Positions 1 through 7,270 are shown, numbered from the stretch's first letter. The stretch: 9,281 bases of DNA from Gemmataceae bacterium (GCA_017853285.1 JAFMJU010000130.1:1-9281), one strand, 5' to 3'. A program made the numbers and translations. Notes: generated by a model not told the origin, from the sequence alone.

Positions 1-730
1 AATGGCCCTTGGCCAAAGGCAGAGCTTCTTGCCCGTCGAGCACGACGGTGGCCTGATCGCTGCCCGAGTTGAGTCGGAGGGTGAATGTATGGCTGGCGCT
101 CTCGACGAGGGGAGTGTTGCCCAAACCGTGGGGGCAAATGGGCGTGATGACCACGGCATCGAGTTCCTGGCCCAAAATGGGTCCGCCAGCCGAGAGGCTA
201 TGGGCCGTCGAGCCGACCGGGGTGCTGATGATCAGGCCGTCGGCCACATAGCGGCTGGCCGGGGCCCCGTCGATCAGCAGGTCCATGTCCAACATGTGGA
301 AGGGGGCGCCATTGAAGATGGAGACATCATTGAGCGCCAATTTTCCCCGGGTGTCCGGTCCGGGAGCGGTTCCCTCGAACATCTCGAACATGACATGGCG
401 CGTGACCCGGTACTCGCCTTCCAAAACCTTGGGAAGCCAAAGGCGCAACGCTTCAACTGAAAGATCCGCCAGGAAACCCAGGCGGCCCAGGTTGACCCCC
501 AAAACAGGAAGTTGGCGGTGGCCCATCTGGCGGGCCGCCCGCAGGATGGCGCCGTCACCGCCCAGGACCAGCGTGAAATCGGCGTCCTGACGGGAGAGAT
601 CTTCCCGCTGCTCCAGGTCGACCAGCACCACGCTGGCAAGGCCCTGGATCCAGGGGAGCAGACGTGCGGCCGCCTCGCTGACGCCGGGGCGGCGGGCATT
701 GCCCAGAACCATCAGGCGCTTGCCGCTCAT
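1..730 (-). CDS. nadK: NAD kinase, C-terminus cut by window edge
   Basis: Predicted cytoplasmic NAD kinase, phosphorylating NAD+ to NADP+. The reading frame runs from ATG at 730-728 off the left edge without a stop, giving 243 visible residues; full-length bacterial NadK is usually about 270-300, so some tens of residues are missing. Visible family motifs are the GGDG nucleotide-binding loop (residues 57-60, in LVLGGDGAIL), GVNLGRLGFL (78-87), the ND pair in LALNDVSIF (134-135), the glycine-rich signature STPVGSTAHSLSAGGPI (169-185) and DGQ (232-234). The usual signature reads TPTGSTAYSLSAGG, so T-to-V and Y-to-H changes are present. The start is supported by GAAGGG about nine bases upstream. 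It lies 40 bases after the dxs stop, so it is probably the last visible gene of the xseA-xseB-ispA-dxs-nadK transcription unit. NADPH is used by DXR, the step after DXS, which fits the pairing. Identity is secure; the substitutions look like lineage variation. Confidence 0.95.
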   Translation of the reverse strand, partial: MSGKRLMVLGNARRPGVSEAAARLLPWIQGLASVVLVDLEQREDLSRQDADFTLVLGGDGAILRAARQMGHRQLPVLGVNLGRLGFLADLSVEALRLWLPKVLEGEYRVTRHVMFEMFEGTAPGPDTRGKLALNDVSIFNGAPFHMLDMDLLIDGAPASRYVADGLIISTPVGSTAHSLSAGGPILGQELDAVVITPICPHGLGNTPLVESASHTFTLRLNSGSDQATVVLDGQEALPLAKGH

Positions 731-770
731 GGACTATTACCCTTCGCAGCCGGCGGGGAAAGCAGCGGCC

Positions 771-2744
771 TCAGCCCACCAGATCGGGATTGGCTGTGGT
801 GTACAGGGTGCCGGGAGTCTCCCCGCGCAGCAATTCAAACCGCGCCAACGCGGATTGCGCGATCCCCTTGGCGTTGAGGCCCAGGGATTCGAAGAGGTCG
901 GCCCGTTCCCCGTGCTCGACGAAACGATCCGGCAGGCCCAGGCGGACGATTTGCTGAGTGGGCAGGACCATGGTGTTGGCCGCCTCCAGCACCGCGGAGC
1001 CGAAACCGGCCTCGAGGGTGCCTTCCTCGACCGTGACCAGGACGCTCCCTGAACGGAGGACGCCTTCGATGAGATCGGTGTCGAGCGGCTTGGCGAAGCG
1101 GGCGTTGACGAGGCCGACAGACAGGCCGCGCGCCCGCAGGATCTCGGCGGCGCGGGCGCATTCTCCCAGCAAGGTACCGAAGGCCATCAGGACGATGTCG
1201 TCCCCCTGTTCGATCACCTCCGCGCGACCCACCTGAACCGGCTTGGGTTGCCTTTGCAGCGTTTCGAGCGGGGTTTTGGGGTATCGGATGGAAACGGGGT
1301 GGTTGTGAGCCAGTGCGAAGTTGAGCATCGGCTTGACATCGGCCTCGTCACCGGGGGCCATGACCACCATGTTGGGGAACAGGCGCATGTAGGGGATGTC
1401 GAAGACGCCGTTGTGCGTGGGGCCGTCGGGGCCGGTGAGGCCCGCCCTATCTAGACAGAAGACAACGGGGAGATCGGCCAGTACCACTTCCTGGAAGATC
1501 TGGTCAAACGAGCGCTGCAGGAAGGTGGAATAAATATCCACGATGGGGCGGACGCCGGTCTTGGCCAGGCCCCCCGCGAAGGCCACGGCGTGGGATTCGC
1601 AGATGCCGACATCGAAGAACCGGTCGGGGTGCTCGTCGCGGACGCTCTCGAGCTTGTTGCCCTGGCACATGGCAGCCGTGATCACCGCCACCCGGTTATC
1701 GGCGCGCATGGCCTCGAGGATGGCCGCGCTGAAGGCGTCGGTGTAGGCTTTTTGGCCGCCCCGCTTGAGGGAGAGGATGGAACGCTGGGGGCCGACCTCG
1801 TCGAAGACGGGGGGAGTGTGGTAGGTGACCGGGTCCTTGGCGGCCTCGGGAACACCGTGCCCCTTGTTGGTGAGCACATGAAGAAGGACCGGCCCCTTGA
1901 CCTGCTTGAGGGTCTGGAACCAGCGCCTGAGACCGGGGAGATCATGTCCGTCGATGGGGCCGAAATACTTGAAGCCCATTTCCTCGAACAGCATGCCGCC
2001 GGTGAAGAAGGCCTTCATGGAATCGCGCAACTGGTCCAGCGCCTGCGTGGCCGGGCCACCCAGGAGAGGTACTTTGCCCAGCAGGTCCTTCACCTTTCGC
2101 TTGGATTCGGTGTAGATGTCAGATACACGGGCCTGGTCCAGGCAGCGGGCCAGGGTGCCGACACGCGGGCAGATGGACATGGCGTTGTCGTTGAGGACGA
2201 CCAGGAAGTTGCGATCGAGGGTGTGGGCGTTGTTGAACGCCTCGAACACCATGCCCGAAGGGAGTGCGCCGTCGCCGATGACCGCCACGCTGTGGCGTTC
2301 GGGGTGGCCCATCAGGGAATCGCCCACCTTCAGGCCCAAGGCGGTGGAGACGCTGGCGCCGGCGTGGCCGGTCATGAACAGGTCGTAAGGGCTTTCCTCG
2401 GGGTTTGGATACCCCATGAGGCCGCCGCGGGTACGGATGGTGTCGAAACGGAACTGCCGTCCGGTGATCAGCTTGTGGGGATAAATTTGATGGCCGGTGT
2501 CCCAGATCAGCCGGTCCTTGGAAAAATCGTAGCTGAGGTGAAGTGCCAGGCAGAGCTCAACCACCCCCAGGTTGCTGGCGAAGTGGGCGGGCCGGATGCG
2601 GAGGACTCGCACCAACTCGTCGCGCATCTCCTGCGTGAGTTGTTCCAACTGCGAGTCGGACAGCCCGTGCAGATCGGCCGGGGAGCCGATTTTGGCCAAT
2701 ATGGTGCCTTCCAGATGACTGGAGGAAGGGTTTTGTACATCCAT
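771..2744 (-). CDS. dxs: 1-deoxy-D-xylulose-5-phosphate synthase
   Basis: Thiamine diphosphate (ThDP)-dependent enzyme condensing pyruvate and glyceraldehyde 3-phosphate into 1-deoxy-D-xylulose 5-phosphate, the entry step of the MEP isoprenoid pathway; cytoplasmic. At 657 residues it is slightly longer than the usual 620-640. Order: N-terminal ThDP domain with HFASNLGVVEL (54-64), WDTGHQIYPHKLITGR (81-96), the GDG motif (158-160) completed by LNDN (184-187), and IDGHD (264-268); central pyrimidine-binding domain with FDVGICESHAVAF (377-389), where E383 matches the catalytic Glu, then YSTFLQRSFDQ (405-415) and DRAGLTGPDGPTH (432-444); C-terminal transketolase domain to about 640. Common DXS reads GIAEQHAV and GHSSTS; here they are GICESHAV and GHAGAS, a variant I associate with PVC bacteria. 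The start has a strong ribosome binding site. It sits between ispA and nadK. Confidence 0.97.
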   Translation of the reverse strand: MDVQNPSSSHLEGTILAKIGSPADLHGLSDSQLEQLTQEMRDELVRVLRIRPAHFASNLGVVELCLALHLSYDFSKDRLIWDTGHQIYPHKLITGRQFRFDTIRTRGGLMGYPNPEESPYDLFMTGHAGASVSTALGLKVGDSLMGHPERHSVAVIGDGALPSGMVFEAFNNAHTLDRNFLVVLNDNAMSICPRVGTLARCLDQARVSDIYTESKRKVKDLLGKVPLLGGPATQALDQLRDSMKAFFTGGMLFEEMGFKYFGPIDGHDLPGLRRWFQTLKQVKGPVLLHVLTNKGHGVPEAAKDPVTYHTPPVFDEVGPQRSILSLKRGGQKAYTDAFSAAILEAMRADNRVAVITAAMCQGNKLESVRDEHPDRFFDVGICESHAVAFAGGLAKTGVRPIVDIYSTFLQRSFDQIFQEVVLADLPVVFCLDRAGLTGPDGPTHNGVFDIPYMRLFPNMVVMAPGDEADVKPMLNFALAHNHPVSIRYPKTPLETLQRQPKPVQVGRAEVIEQGDDIVLMAFGTLLGECARAAEILRARGLSVGLVNARFAKPLDTDLIEGVLRSGSVLVTVEEGTLEAGFGSAVLEAANTMVLPTQQIVRLGLPDRFVEHGERADLFESLGLNAKGIAQSALARFELLRGETPGTLYTTANPDLVG

Positions 2745-2748
2745 GCAA

Positions 2749-2756
2749 CACCTCTC
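2749..2756 (-). promoter_or_regulatory. Ribosome binding site of dxs
   Basis: On the minus strand GAGAGGTG lies four bases before the ATG at 2744-2742, a good match to the anti-Shine-Dalgarno sequence. It decides the dxs start over an out-of-frame ATG at 2766-2764, which has no comparable site. It lies just downstream of the hairpin at 2772-2806, so the dxs site itself stays outside that stem. Confidence 0.7.
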
Positions 2757-2771
2757 TAGCTTTCATTTCTA

Positions 2772-2806
2772 GCGGATCGGGGCCTCTCGGGCCAGCAATA
2801 ATCCGC
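2772..2806 (-). other. Nested hairpin in the ispA-dxs spacer
   Basis: A perfect 6-bp outer inverted repeat (GCGGAT, 2772-2777, with ATCCGC, 2801-2806) encloses an inner GGCC/GGCC stem (2781-2784 with 2790-2793) with a five-base loop. There is no U-run after it on the minus strand, so it does not look like an intrinsic terminator. It ends 15 bases before the dxs ribosome binding site, in the largest spacer of the five-gene cluster. It could stabilise or process the mRNA, or tune dxs output; this is inference, and the stem may also be chance in GC-rich DNA. Confidence 0.35.
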
Positions 2807-2829
2807 CTAAGTGCCCGGTGCTCCCGGCT

Positions 2830-3777
2830 TTAGGTGTCTCTGGCAAGGAGTTTGTCTGCCAGGGCGCGGAGGGCGTCGGCGTGCGCACCCCAGGCATCGA
2901 GGGCGGCCCGACCCCGCTCACTGACGAACGCCGCCCGTTGGCGGCTGGCCTCCACACCCAACAGCCCCGGATAGGTCAATTTCCCCTTGGCGGCATCCTT
3001 GCCAACCCGCTTGCCCGCCTTGTCCTCATGGCCCTCGACATCGAGCAAATCATCGGTGATCTGGAAGGCCAGTCCCAGGTCACGGCCGAATTGGTCCAAC
3101 TCGTCCTTCCAGGCCCCGGTGGTGCAACGGCAATCGACGGGTGTGGCGACCAGCCAGCCCAAGCGAAGGGCGACGCGAATCAACTCCCCGGTTTTTCGGC
3201 GATGGAGCGACTCGAGGTCTTCCAAAGTTTGGGGCGGGTGGCCATCCACCAGTTTTCCCTCGGCGGCGAGATCGACCACCTGCCCACCCACCATGCCCCT
3301 GCCGCCGGCGGCGAGCGCGAGTTCCAGGCAGGCCTCGCCGCCCACGGAACCGGGATAGGCCTGGGCCAGCACCTCGAACGCCCGGGTCAACAAGGCGTCC
3401 CCGGCGAGGATGGCCATGGCCTCGCCATATTTGCGGTGACAGGTCGGCTGGCCGCGGCGAAGGTCGTCATCGTCCATCGCGGGCAGGTCATCGTGTACCA
3501 GTGAGTAGACATGGACCATCTCCACCGCGCATGCGGCGGGGAAAGGATCGAGGGCGGGGGAGGCCAATCCCAATCGGCCGGCAACCGCACGGGCCGCCAG
3601 GACCACCAGCAGGGGCCGGATCCTTTTGCCCGGGGCCAAAGCGGAATAGCGCATTGCCTCCAGGAGACCTCCCGGCAAGCCGGGCGCCGGCGAAAGCAGG
3701 GCGGACAGGCAATCCTCGACCCCGCGCAGGGTTTCGCTTGTCGTGTGTTGGGGAATCAGGGTGGCGGTGCCGTTCAT
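2830..3777 (-). CDS. ispA: Short-chain polyprenyl diphosphate synthase, probably farnesyl diphosphate synthase
   Basis: Class I trans-isoprenyl diphosphate synthase, adding IPP units to an allylic diphosphate; cytoplasmic, 315 residues against about 295-300 for E. coli IspA. Visible motifs: GKRIRP (50-55), the first Asp-rich motif DDLPAMD (96-102) followed by DDDLRRG, GQVVDL (165-170), HRRKTGELI (192-200), and the second Asp-rich motif QITDDLLD (239-246), then KGKLTYP. Chain length: Tyr91 is five residues before the first Asp-rich motif, and the motif has the two-residue insertion of bacterial type II FPP synthases, which argues for C15 rather than a small-residue GGPP type. GGPP production cannot be excluded. 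ATG at 3777-3775 follows the xseB stop by nine bases; only a weak AGG-containing site precedes it, so translation may be coupled to xseB. Next downstream is dxs, whose pathway supplies its substrates. Confidence 0.93.
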   Translation of the reverse strand: MNGTATLIPQHTTSETLRGVEDCLSALLSPAPGLPGGLLEAMRYSALAPGKRIRPLLVVLAARAVAGRLGLASPALDPFPAACAVEMVHVYSLVHDDLPAMDDDDLRRGQPTCHRKYGEAMAILAGDALLTRAFEVLAQAYPGSVGGEACLELALAAGGRGMVGGQVVDLAAEGKLVDGHPPQTLEDLESLHRRKTGELIRVALRLGWLVATPVDCRCTTGAWKDELDQFGRDLGLAFQITDDLLDVEGHEDKAGKRVGKDAAKGKLTYPGLLGVEASRQRAAFVSERGRAALDAWGAHADALRALADKLLARDT

Positions 3778-3786
3778 GATGTTTGC

Positions 3787-4092
3787 CTACCGGGCCTTGG
3801 GCTTCGCGCCCGGTTCATGGCTGGCCTGATGATCGAAGGGTTCCAGGGAAGGCGTGTCCTCGGGGCCCCGGGTGACGATGGCGATGCGCTGTTCCACCGC
3901 TTCCAGCCTTTGGTTGCACAGTTTGACGAGGGCCATGCCCTTTTCATAAAGACTGAGCGACTGCTCCAATTCGGTCTCGCCGCCCTCCAGGTCGGAGACA
4001 ACGGACTCGAGTTTCCCCAGGAGGGACTCGAGGGATTCCTGTGCCGGTGGATCGGTAGGGCCTTGCCCGGATTTGTCCTTTGCCGCGGCCAT
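3787..4092 (-). CDS. xseB: Exodeoxyribonuclease VII small subunit
   Basis: Small subunit of exonuclease VII, the heteromeric single-strand DNA nuclease that degrades from both ends to oligonucleotides. The 101-residue protein has the family core at about residues 19-72: SLESLLGKLESVVSDLEGGE, then LEQSLSLYEKGMALVKLC and RLEAVEQRI. That is the classic helical hairpin with Leu/Glu heptads; the LES unit occurs twice. The tail (about 73-101) is polar, Pro-rich and probably disordered, which is common and variable in the family. The ATG overlaps the xseA stop by one base (TGATG on the minus strand), implying translational coupling and balanced subunit synthesis. The stop TAG is nine bases before the ispA start. 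Confidence 0.95.
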   Translation of the reverse strand: MAAAKDKSGQGPTDPPAQESLESLLGKLESVVSDLEGGETELEQSLSLYEKGMALVKLCNQRLEAVEQRIAIVTRGPEDTPSLEPFDHQASHEPGAKPKAR

Positions 4093-5480
4093 CAGAATTG
4101 CTCCACGGGGGGTGATCCGGCGGTTGTTCCTGGCTGGTCGGGAGGGAAGGTCTCCTCCACCCGGCTCCGGATCGAACCACTGGCCAAACGGGTGATCAGG
4201 ATGTCACCCGGTGAGGCCGATTCAAAATGATTCAGAACCTGTTTTTGCCCGGTTTTCGTATCGACCCGTTGGGTCAGGCTATAGCCACGGGCCAAGACTC
4301 GCAAGGGACTGATGGCGTCCAGCTTGCCGCACAAGACCGCCAGTGAGCCTTGCCGCTGCCTGAGCTGGTCAAGCAGGGCATTTTGGAGTCTTTTGGCTGA
4401 GTTTGCGGCCTGCTGGCCGGCGGCGCGGACACGGGACTCCAGGATTTTTCCCATCACCTGGGGGCGGGCGCGGTTGATCCGCTGGCGCAGGCGGTCGGTC
4501 TGCCATTCCATCAGGCGGACGAGGGTATCACGGGCACCCAGGACGGCGCTGGAAACTTTGGAGAGTTCAGGTGTCGCTTTATTGGCGGCATCGGTGGGGG
4601 TGAGGGCGCGTAGATCCGCGACCAGGTCGGCGATGGTCACATCGTGCTCGTGGCCCACCCCCGAGACAACGGGAACGACGCAGGCGGCGATGGCTCGGGC
4701 CACCTCCTCGCGGTTGAAGGCCCACAGGTCTTCCCGGCTGCCGCCACCGCGCCCAATCAAGACCACATCCAGCTCATGGCCGGGGACGCGGGTGACCCGA
4801 TTGATCCACCGGAGGGCGCCGGCGATTGCACCCGCCGCGGCCTCCCCCTGCACCAGCACGGGAAAAAGCCGGATCTCGGCCACGGGCCAGCGGTTGCGCA
4901 AGGACTCGAGCATGTCCTTGAGGGCGGCGGTGTTGGCCCCTGTCACGATGCCGATGCGGGTGGGAAAAGGGGGTAGTGGGCGTTTGCGGCTGGTCTCGAA
5001 GAGGCCCTCGGCCATCAGCTTTTGCTGGAGTTGGCGAAAGGCCAGTTCGAGTTCACCCTCGCCAACCGGGGTCACCCGGTCGCCGATGAGTTGCAAACGA
5101 CCCTGGGGCCCGTAAAACTCGATTTTGCCCGTGATGCGGACGGACAGGCCGTCCTCGAGACGAAAACGCATGGCGCGGGCCTGGCTAGCCCAAACCGCCA
5201 CGGAAACACAACCTCCTGCATCCTTTAGGGAGAAATACAGGTGGCCGGGACCGGTCGGCCGCCGGAAATTGGAAACCTCGCCCTCGACCACCACCCGGTT
5301 CAAAGTATGGCGCAGGGAAGCGCTGATTTGGGCGATCAGTTGGGTGACAGACCAAGCCTTGGGGCCTTCCCCTCCCCCCACGCTCCCTGACGCCGGGGAA
5401 TCCGCTTCCTCGTCGCGTTTGGGAATCGGTTCGGGAAAAAGCATGCGGAGCCAGCCAAGGGAAAGAAAAGGCCCATCCAT
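4092..5480 (-). CDS. xseA: Exodeoxyribonuclease VII large subunit
   Basis: Catalytic large subunit of exonuclease VII, acting on single-stranded DNA in repair and recombination; 462 residues, close to the usual 400-460. Order: N-terminal OB fold from WSVTQLIAQI (43-52) through VVEGEVSNF (64-72), HLYFSLKD (80-87) and VRITGKIEFYGPQGRLQL (114-131); catalytic domain with GIVTGANTAALKDML (177-191), VLIGRGGGSREDLWAFN (240-256) and GVGHEHDVTIADLVAD (274-289); long helical region 305-390; C-terminal SPLRVLARGYSLT (391-403). D189, R244, H277 and D280 match the positions reported as important in E. coli XseA (D155, R205, H238, D241). The usual TSPTGAA stretch is altered to TGANTAA. About 42 residues precede the OB fold, rich in Gly, Pro and Glu; an internal ATG at 5444-5442 is an alternative start and neither has a strong Shine-Dalgarno site. 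First gene of the five-gene cluster. Confidence 0.95.
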   Translation of the reverse strand: MDGPFLSLGWLRMLFPEPIPKRDEEADSPASGSVGGGEGPKAWSVTQLIAQISASLRHTLNRVVVEGEVSNFRRPTGPGHLYFSLKDAGGCVSVAVWASQARAMRFRLEDGLSVRITGKIEFYGPQGRLQLIGDRVTPVGEGELELAFRQLQQKLMAEGLFETSRKRPLPPFPTRIGIVTGANTAALKDMLESLRNRWPVAEIRLFPVLVQGEAAAGAIAGALRWINRVTRVPGHELDVVLIGRGGGSREDLWAFNREEVARAIAACVVPVVSGVGHEHDVTIADLVADLRALTPTDAANKATPELSKVSSAVLGARDTLVRLMEWQTDRLRQRINRARPQVMGKILESRVRAAGQQAANSAKRLQNALLDQLRQRQGSLAVLCGKLDAISPLRVLARGYSLTQRVDTKTGQKQVLNHFESASPGDILITRLASGSIRSRVEETFPPDQPGTTAGSPPVEQF

Positions 5481-5664
5481 GGGTGCGTGCCTGGTGGCCG
5501 TGAACAGCTTCCCCGCGAAGGAGGATAGCTTTTCGGGCCACCGGACCCGGGCAGGTTTAGTCTACGGGGCTAGGGCGCGACCACACAGGCATTGAGCCGG
5601 TTTATCTGAAACCTTTTTGAGAAATTGGGCAAACCTGAACGACACCTGGACAATTCAGCGCCTG
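5481..5664. other. Intergenic gap upstream of the xseA cluster
   Basis: This 184-base gap lies between the DUF3500 stop and xseA, where a promoter for the xseA-to-nadK unit would be expected. The most AT-rich part is about 5600-5632. On the minus strand it offers TTGCCC (5630-5625) and GATAAA (5604-5599), but the spacing of 20 is poor, so I do not call a promoter. A 6-bp stem with a CGGT loop occurs at 5535-5550 but has no U-run, so I see no intrinsic terminator for the DUF3500 gene. No RNA gene or convincing small ORF was seen. Confidence 0.4.
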
Positions 5665-6747
5665 TCACGGAGTGGTGGTGAAATCACCCGAAGGACGACG
5701 CAGGGCCGTGTGGAAATGGTTGGCTGGGGTGCCTTCGGCATCGCTTTGGACATTGAGGAACTGCACCAGGAAGCCCTTGCCACTGACCCGATAGGTGACA
5801 GGCCTGCCGGGTTTCTGGTCTTCCCGGGCGAAGGCGAAGCGCAGGGAATCGTCCTGACTGTCGGTGACACGCCTCCAGGTCGCGGCCTCGACATCGCCAG
5901 GGAGGCGGCCGGTGTATTCGCGCAACACCTGATGGAGCAGTTTTTTTTGGGTGTCGTCCAAGGCGGTCCAACGGATTCCCTCGTCGGGTTGGGCGGGCGC
6001 CTTGGCGTTGGCCTGGTCCACCTCGGCCATCAGGGTTTTCACCCGGGCCTCGCCCTTCTGGTTTTCGGAAAGGCTTTCCACCAAGGCTTCCGCCTTGGAC
6101 AGGGTGCCCGGGAGGGTGGCCAGGCCGACTTTCTTGCCGGACTTGATGACGGCGGGGTTGGAGCAGAAGACCGATGGGGTGGCCGAAACAACCTGATTGC
6201 CCTTGAGGGTGACATTTAGCGTGAGGTGATGTCCCTCGAAACGCCAGCCCCAGCCCATCTCGTTGCCAGGCTCACCAAAAATGCTGACGAAATACCACAA
6301 TGGGTTACGGACATTGGCCTTGGTTTTCTCCAAATCGTCGAGGACGGTCTCGAGGCTCATGATCTGCCTGGCTTCGTCGTAGCCGCGCTCGCTGGTTCCG
6401 GATTTCAGGAGTGCGAGAGCCATCTCGCGCTGGGTGTCGTTCATCTTTTCCAGGCGGAGACCTTTCCGGGTGGGGTTGCGATCCTTGTCTTGCAGGGGGA
6501 CGAAGTGCCAACGGGTGCGTTCGGGTGAATCGAAAGCCATGAGGGCCGTGGCCCTTTGCGACTCATCCAGTGACTGGACAAACGCCTTGGCCGCCATGGT
6601 CATGCCGGGGCCGCTGGGCTTTTCGGAACCGCTGTCGGCCTGGGAAAACCAGGCGCACCAAAGCGTGAAACCAAAAGCGAGGCCAACCCCGGCCAGAATG
6701 CTCCATCCGCTTCGGGCCCGGTTGGAATCAGCGCAGCATGCGACCAT
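5665..6747 (-). CDS. DUF3500 family protein, membrane-anchored, function unknown
   Basis: This 360-residue protein matches the DUF3500 family by motif. Residues 15-34 form one hydrophobic segment after Arg10 and Arg12, predicting an uncleaved signal anchor or signal peptide with the rest outside the cytoplasmic membrane. The family domain covers about 50-358: LDESQRATALMAFD (60-73), RWHFVPL (79-85), KGLRLEKMNDTQREMALALL (95-114), SERGYDEARQIMSLE (119-133), FVSIFGEPG (153-161), WGWRFEGHHLTLN (166-178), CSNPAV (195-200), and the C-terminal NHFHT (343-347) followed by DF. The conserved GHH and NHxH histidines suggest metal or ligand binding, but no activity is known to me. ATG at 6747 has GGGAG nine bases upstream. 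It follows greA after 43 bases with no terminator seen, so co-transcription is possible. No link to GreA function is evident. Confidence 0.8.
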   Translation of the reverse strand: MVACCADSNRARSGWSILAGVGLAFGFTLWCAWFSQADSGSEKPSGPGMTMAAKAFVQSLDESQRATALMAFDSPERTRWHFVPLQDKDRNPTRKGLRLEKMNDTQREMALALLKSGTSERGYDEARQIMSLETVLDDLEKTKANVRNPLWYFVSIFGEPGNEMGWGWRFEGHHLTLNVTLKGNQVVSATPSVFCSNPAVIKSGKKVGLATLPGTLSKAEALVESLSENQKGEARVKTLMAEVDQANAKAPAQPDEGIRWTALDDTQKKLLHQVLREYTGRLPGDVEAATWRRVTDSQDDSLRFAFAREDQKPGRPVTYRVSGKGFLVQFLNVQSDAEGTPANHFHTALRRPSGDFTTTP

Positions 6748-6790
6748 GGCCAGTTACTCCCGAGTTGCGAACTTTCCCAAACGGAGGGGA

Positions 6791-7270
6791 TCAGCCGAAA
6801 AAGATGTCGATAATCTTGTATTTCAAGGTGCCCTTGGGGACGACGATCTCGACCGTCTCGCCCCGTTTGCGGCCCAGAAGCCCCTTGCCGCGGGGGCTGG
6901 TGGTGAGGATCTTGCGCTTTTCGGGGTCCTCGTCGCCCGGGCCGACCAGGGTGAAGACAAGTTCCTTGTTTTCGTTGAGGTCCTTGACCTTCACGCAGGA
7001 GCCGAAAACCACCGATTCGGTGGAAAGTGTGCTGGGATCGACGATCTCCGCGAGGGCCAGTTCCTCGGTGAGGCTGTCGATTCGGGCCTGGAGCATCCCC
7101 TGATCCTCGCGGGCGGCGTGGTATTCAGCGTTCTCGCTCAGATCGCCCAGATCGCGCGCGGTGGCGATGCGCTTGGCGATTTCGAGCATCTCGACATTCT
7201 TGAGGCGATCCAGCTCGGCCTTTTTCCGATCGTAACCCTCGCGGGTGATCGGGATGCGTCCAGTGGCCAT
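6791..7270 (-). CDS. greA: Transcription elongation factor GreA
   Basis: GreA binds the RNA polymerase secondary channel and stimulates cleavage of backtracked RNA, rescuing stalled complexes. At 159 residues it is the standard length (about 158). The N-terminal coiled-coil domain (1-75) holds the tip motif ARDLGDLSENAEYHAARED (38-56); D43 and E46 match the acidic tip residues D41 and E44 of E. coli GreA. The C-terminal FKBP-like domain includes VVFGSCVKV (87-95), ILTTSPRGKGLLGRKRGE (121-138) and VEIVVPKG (140-147). The ATG at 7270 is chosen because AAGGAG lies six bases upstream and the protein then starts as family members do (MATGRIPITREGYDRKKAEL). A longer frame beginning at a TTG at 7300 would run through the terminator U-tract and is rejected. 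The leader contains a terminator-like hairpin 29 or more bases upstream; DUF3500 follows downstream. Confidence 0.97.
   Translation of the reverse strand: MATGRIPITREGYDRKKAELDRLKNVEMLEIAKRIATARDLGDLSENAEYHAAREDQGMLQARIDSLTEELALAEIVDPSTLSTESVVFGSCVKVKDLNENKELVFTLVGPGDEDPEKRKILTTSPRGKGLLGRKRGETVEIVVPKGTLKYKIIDIFFG

Noticed and set aside
1590..2759. 389-codon open frame on the plus strand
   Set aside because: It lies antisense to dxs, whose motifs are unambiguous. Its translation is His/Gly/Glu-rich low-complexity sequence with no family motif, typical of shadow frames in GC-rich DNA.
2557..2766. 69-codon minus-strand frame starting just before dxs
   Set aside because: Its ATG at 2766 lacks a ribosome binding site, and nearly all of it lies inside dxs in another frame.
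5185..5541. 118-codon minus-strand frame over the xseA 5' end
   Set aside because: It is out of frame with the OB-fold-encoding xseA sequence and shows no motif of its own.
6640..6747. Lipoprotein signal in the DUF3500 protein
   Set aside because: The N-terminus has several Cys, but the residues before Cys31 (FTLW) do not fit a lipobox, so a plain membrane anchor or signal peptide is more likely.
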